Source: Ureibacillus endophyticus (GTDB lineage Bacteria > Bacillota > Bacilli > Bacillales_A > Planococcaceae). From it: 64,000 bases of DNA. Position numbers and translations under genes: made by a program. Below, in pieces: positions 60,769 to 64,000 of this stretch (position 1 is its first letter; every line of letters begins with the position of its first letter). Under the pieces are notes generated by a model, which was not told the DNA's origin, ran no database searches, and was given only the letters and a program-made list of their open reading frames with translations. The DNA lies in assembly GCF_003628435.1 (NCBI RefSeq), contig NZ_RBZN01000002.1, positions 62,001-126,000 on the forward strand, read 5' to 3'.

Positions 60769-62162
60769 CACAATTAAATTTAACGCCTAGACAAATAACT
60801 GAACAGTTAAATCGATACATTGTTGGACAAAATAATGCAAAGCGTGCTGTCGCCATTGCATTGCGTAATAGATATCGCCGTTCACTTTTAAGTGAGGAAT
60901 TGAAAAACGAAATTATTCCAAAGAATATCCTTATGATTGGGCCAACTGGGGTAGGTAAAACAGAAATTGCCCGTCGTATTGCAAAGCTTACCAATGCTCC
61001 ATTTATTAAGGTGGAGGCAACAAAATTCACAGAAGTAGGGTATGTAGGTAGAGATGTAGAGTCGATGGTTCGTGATTTAGTTGAAGCATCTAGAAGACTT
61101 GTAAAAGATGAAATGACTGAAGCCGTTAAAGAGCAGGCAGAACAAAATGCGAATGAAGCTCTTGTAAAGCTTCTTGTGCCTTCAAAAATCAAATCTAAAA
61201 TGACTCAAAATCCTTTTGAAATGCTGTTTGGCGGTCAAAAAAATGATAAGCAAGATGATGATTCGAATCGCGAGGAAGTTGAAATTCGCTCTAGACGTTC
61301 ACAAGTTGCTCAAGATTTAAAAATGGGAAAACTTGAAGATGAGTGGGTAACAGTAGAAGTAACAGAGCAAAACACTCCATTCATGGAACTTATGCCTGGA
61401 ATGGGGATGGACCTTGGTTCTTCTGGTATGTCTGATATGCTATCAAATTTAATGCCTAAAAAAGTAAAAAAACGCAAAATGAAAGTGAAAGATGCACGTC
61501 GCGTTTTAACAATTGAAGAAGCTAACAAACTAATTGACTCAGATGAATTGGCAGCTGAAGCAATTCGACGCGCTGAACAATCAGGAATTATTTTTATTGA
61601 TGAAATCGATAAAATCGCTAGTCGTAACAGTGCATCAGCAGATGTTTCACGAGAAGGTGTACAAAGAGATATTTTACCGATCGTTGAAGGTTCCACTGTT
61701 ACTACGAAATATGGACCTGTAAAAACTGACTTTATGCTATTTATCGCAGCGGGCGCTTTTCATATGTCAAAGCCGAGTGATTTAATCCCAGAATTACAGG
61801 GAAGATTCCCAATTCGAGTTGAGTTAGATAAATTAACAAAAGACGATTTTGTGCGCATCTTGAAAGAACCGGACCAATCATTAATATTGCAATATAAAGC
61901 TTTATTAGAAACAGAAGGAGTAACGATTAACTTTACTGATAAAGCAATTGATCGACTTGCAGAAATTGCTACTGAAGTAAATCGTGAAACAGATAATATT
62001 GGTGCTAGAAGACTTCATACTATTTTAGAGCGCTTACTTGAGGAACTTTCTTTTGAAGCTTCTGAAATAGCACCAGCGCATATTGAAATTACACCGTCAT
62101 ATGTTGACAAAAAACTTGGTGAAATATCAAAAAACAAAGATTTATCACAATTTATTCTATAA
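60765..62162 (+). CDS. hslU: ATP-dependent protease ATPase subunit HslU (ClpY/CodX)
   Basis: AAA+ unfoldase that feeds HslV. It has 465 aa. Walker [10 protein letters not shown] (near 60), an inserted I-domain (about 110-240, with a methionine/glycine-rich stretch), Walker [12 protein letters not shown] and the sensor-2 region GARRLHTI near 410 are present. The protein ends DLSQFIL, the C-terminal tail that docks into HslV. Coupled to hslV. Confidence 0.96.
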   Translation: MTQLNLTPRQITEQLNRYIVGQNNAKRAVAIALRNRYRRSLLSEELKNEIIPKNILMIGPTGVGKTEIARRIAKLTNAPFIKVEATKFTEVGYVGRDVESMVRDLVEASRRLVKDEMTEAVKEQAEQNANEALVKLLVPSKIKSKMTQNPFEMLFGGQKNDKQDDDSNREEVEIRSRRSQVAQDLKMGKLEDEWVTVEVTEQNTPFMELMPGMGMDLGSSGMSDMLSNLMPKKVKKRKMKVKDARRVLTIEEANKLIDSDELAAEAIRRAEQSGIIFIDEIDKIASRNSASADVSREGVQRDILPIVEGSTVTTKYGPVKTDFMLFIAAGAFHMSKPSDLIPELQGRFPIRVELDKLTKDDFVRILKEPDQSLILQYKALLETEGVTINFTDKAIDRLAEIATEVNRETDNIGARRLHTILERLLEELSFEASEIAPAHIEITPSYVDKKLGEISKNKDLSQFIL

Positions 62163-62189
62163 ATTGAGCAAATTACTTACAAATAATTG

Positions 62190-62217
62190 TTGAAACCTTT
62201 AGAATATTAAGTAAATT
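62190..62217 (+). promoter_or_regulatory. Possible promoter of codY
   Basis: TTGAAA (62190-62195) and TAAATT (62212-62217), 16 bp apart, 31 bases before the codY start. It would allow codY expression apart from xerC-hslVU. Confidence 0.35.
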
Positions 62218-62248
62218 AACATAGCCTTATTAGGAGGATTTTTTGAAA

Positions 62249-63028
62249 ATGAATTTATTATCGAAAACACGAAAGATTAACTCAATGTTACAAGCATCAG
62301 CAGGTAAACCAGTAAACTTTAAAGAAATGGCAGATACACTTGGTGAGATTATAGATAGCAATGTTTTTATTGTAAGCCGTAAAGGGAAATTACTAGGTAT
62401 TTCAATTCATCAAAAAATTGAAAATCCTCGTATGAATAAAATGTTTGAAGAACGTCAATTCCCAGAAGATTATACACAACATTTATTTGACATTACTGAA
62501 ACTTCACCAAATATTGATATCGATAGTGAACATACAATTTTCCCTATTGAAAATAAAGATTTATTTAAAAATGGTTTAACGACAATTGTTCCGATTATCG
62601 GTGGTGGAGAACGCTTAGGTACATTAATTTTAGGTCGCCTATCTGAAAAATTTGAAGATGAAGATTTAATTTTAGCTGAATACGGTGCGACTGTAGTAGG
62701 TATGGAAATATTACGTGAAAAATCTGAAGAAATTGAAGAAGAGGCACGTAGTAAAGCGGTTGTTCAAATGGCAATCAATTCTTTATCTTACAGTGAATTA
62801 GAAGCAATTGAACATATTTTTGAAGAACTAGATGGTAATGAAGGGTTACTAGTTGCATCAAAAATTGCAGATCGTGTTGGAATTACACGTTCAGTAATCG
62901 TAAATGCATTACGTAAATTAGAATCTGCTGGAGTAATTGAGTCTCGTTCACTAGGAATGAAAGGTACTTATATCAAAGTATTAAATGATAAGTTTTTAAC
63001 AGCACTTGCTGAAATAAAAATGAAATAA
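62249..63028 (+). CDS. codY: GTP- and branched-chain-amino-acid-sensing global repressor CodY
   Basis: Represses nutrient-limitation genes when GTP and isoleucine/valine/leucine are plentiful. The ATG at 62249 (259 aa) aligns [10 protein letters not shown] with the family; an in-frame TTG at 62243 is 5 bases from the ribosome site AGGAGG and cannot be excluded. An N-terminal GAF domain (about 1-155) is followed by a winged-helix C-terminus; the segment with [20 protein letters not shown] is the DNA-recognition HTH and is nearly invariant. A terminator follows. Confidence 0.96.
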   Translation: MNLLSKTRKINSMLQASAGKPVNFKEMADTLGEIIDSNVFIVSRKGKLLGISIHQKIENPRMNKMFEERQFPEDYTQHLFDITETSPNIDIDSEHTIFPIENKDLFKNGLTTIVPIIGGGERLGTLILGRLSEKFEDEDLILAEYGATVVGMEILREKSEEIEEEARSKAVVQMAINSLSYSELEAIEHIFEELDGNEGLLVASKIADRVGITRSVIVNALRKLESAGVIESRSLGMKGTYIKVLNDKFLTALAEIKMK

Positions 63029-63364
63029 TTGAAAAGTAATGTATTTTAAAATAGGTTCCATCGACATATGAAGATGGTACCTATTTTTTTGTTAATTGAA
63101 TAAAAATACATAAATTACTAATTTCGTGATACTTTTATCTTGTAAGTTCTTTTTAATATAGTTTTCCTCATGAAAAACCTGTCGAAATAGGAGAATAGAT
63201 AAAGAAATTGTGACTAAAATGAATCTGCACCATATAAAAATTGGTAACAATAGACTACTAAAAAAGGCTAAAAGTAGATAGACACTGAACGTTAACATAC
63301 TTTAAAATTAAATTATTATTTGAAATAAAATGTTATAAAAATTTAATATGTAGAGGTGAATGGT
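63029..63364. other. Intergenic region codY / flgB
   Basis: About 336 AT-rich bases. It has the codY terminator and should contain the fla/che operon promoter. I found no SigD-type TAAA-GCCGATAT box. A weak TATAAA (63334-63339) lacks a good -35. A minus-strand open frame at 63092-63298 has no ribosome site and is not accepted as a gene. Confidence 0.5.
63048..63090 (+). terminator. Terminator of xerC-hslV-hslU-codY
   Basis: AAAATAGG-T-T-CCATC (63048-63062) pairs with GATGG-T-ACCTATTTT (63073-63087) with one T-T mismatch, then TTT. Confidence 0.88.
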
Positions 63365-63757
63365 TTGAACTTATTTAGTGGAACAATCAGTAACCTAGAA
63401 AATGGACTAAATTATGCTTCATTAAAAAATAAAACGATTGCTCAAAACATAGCAAATGTAGATACACCGAATTATAAGGCGAAAGATGTAAGCTTTCAGA
63501 AAATGCTGGAAGAGGAAAAATTGAAAAGTTTAAAAGCCAATAAAACGGACATCAGGCATTATGAATTTTCTATTCAACAAAAAACGCCTGGTGTATTTAG
63601 TTATGAGAATTTTAAATATCGCAGTAATGGTAATGGTGTTGATATGGATGCAGAGCAAGCGAGTTTAGCAGAAAATACAATTTACTATAATGCATTGGTT
63701 GAACGTATTTCTGGTAAATTCAATACTCTTAATACAGTTATTAAAGGAGGAAAATAA
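63365..63757 (+). CDS. flgB: Flagellar basal-body rod protein FlgB
   Basis: Proximal rod subunit of the flagellum. The TTG at 63365 (130 aa) is chosen since GAGGTGA, containing the in-frame GTG 63356, is its ribosome site. The rod-protein N-terminal motif [19 protein letters not shown] and the C-terminal heptad [19 protein letters not shown] are typical. flgC follows after 2 bases; this is the start of the large fla/che operon. Confidence 0.95.
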   Translation: MNLFSGTISNLENGLNYASLKNKTIAQNIANVDTPNYKAKDVSFQKMLEEEKLKSLKANKTDIRHYEFSIQQKTPGVFSYENFKYRSNGNGVDMDAEQASLAENTIYYNALVERISGKFNTLNTVIKGGK

Positions 63758-63759
63758 GA

Positions 63760-64000
63760 ATGTCTATTTTCTCTAGTATGAATACAACTGCATCTGCTCT
63801 AACAGCGCAACGATTACGAATGGATGTAATCTCATCAAATATTGCAAATGTTGATACAACAAGAGCTAAACAAGTGAATGGGGAATGGGAACCATATAGA
63901 AGGAAATCAGTAACTCTAACTGAGGATAATGGTCAATTTTCTAGTTTTCTAAATAAAGCAATGAACAAGAAAGAAAATACTGGGAATGGTGTGAAAGTAA
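63760..64000 (+). CDS. flgC: Flagellar basal-body rod protein FlgC, 3'-truncated by window edge
   Basis: Rod subunit. The ATG at 63760 follows AAAGGAGG at 63743; the frame is open to the window end, 80 complete codons. The N-terminus [20 protein letters not shown], then [13 protein letters not shown], is the typical FlgC start. The rest lies outside the window. Confidence 0.94.
   Translation, partial: MSIFSSMNTTASALTAQRLRMDVISSNIANVDTTRAKQVNGEWEPYRRKSVTLTEDNGQFSSFLNKAMNKKENTGNGVKV

Noticed and set aside
63092-63298. 68-residue minus-strand open frame that looks like a membrane peptide
   Set aside because: No Shine-Dalgarno before its ATG; hydrophobicity is expected from T-rich DNA. Kept out unless conserved in relatives.

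Overview
This window is a gene-dense stretch of a low-GC, Gram-positive bacterial chromosome. Nearly all genes lie on the + strand. Gene content and order match the Bacillales pyr - yloC - gmk - rpoZ - priA - def - fmt - prkC - rsgA - spoVM - rpmB - fakA - recG - fapR/fab - smc - ffh - trmD - rplS - sucCD - topA - xerC - hslVU - codY - flgB region. The organism is an endospore former (a 34-residue spoVM gene is present) and probably motile (flgB, flgC and a chemoreceptor). Protein sequences, AT-rich base use and frequent TTG starts suggest the Planococcaceae/Caryophanaceae side of Bacillales (Lysinibacillus- or Ureibacillus-like). That placement is an inference; no 16S gene is present.

Layout. 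1-8204: the distal pyrimidine operon (pyrC-carA-carB-pyrK-pyrD-pyrF-pyrE), cut by the left edge. 8473-12047: two minus-strand genes, a methyl-accepting chemotaxis protein and the ribosome-rescue factor rqcH. 12339-26394: yloC, gmk, rpoZ, then a long cluster (coaC, priA, def, fmt, rsmB, rlmN, prpC, prkC, rsgA, rpe, thiN, spoVM) ending at a 17-bp hairpin. 26777-26965: rpmB on the minus strand. 27360-33159: asp23-fakA and sdaAB-sdaAA-recG. 33183-36922: the FapR fatty-acid regulon (fapR-plsX-fabD-fabG, acpP) with a clear FapR operator. 36970-42670: rnc-smc-ftsY. 42958-47264: ylxM-ffh-rpsP-khpA, then rimM-trmD-rplS. 47373-52174: lepB, rbgA, rnhB and a FliK-like/FlhB-tail-like pair (ylqG, ylqH). 52273-59076: sucCD, dprA, topA-trmFO. 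59306-63090: xerC-hslV-hslU-codY. 63365-64000: the start of the flagellar operon, cut by the right edge.

The genes form functional groups: UMP synthesis; translation and ribosome assembly (def, fmt, rsmB, rlmN, rsgA, rimM, trmD, rpsP, rplS, rpmB, rbgA, rqcH); protein targeting (ftsY, ffh, ylxM, lepB); phospholipid and fatty-acid synthesis (plsX, fabD, fabG, acpP, fakA, fapR); DNA maintenance (priA, recG, smc, topA, xerC, dprA, rnhB); and PASTA-kinase signalling (prpC/prkC).

I found no phage, insertion sequence, CRISPR array, toxin-antitoxin or defence locus, and no convincing new multi-gene system. The points of interest are smaller: a CoaC-only replacement for the usual coaBC fusion, absence of remA at its usual position, a spoVM gene too short for ordinary gene finders, an orphan FliK/FlhB-like pair, an HslV without the N-terminal serine described for B. 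subtilis, a 16-bp palindrome over the ylxM-ffh promoter, a small GC-rich element behind pyrE, and a recurring in-frame GTG-in-Shine-Dalgarno/TTG start pattern that misleads start calling.
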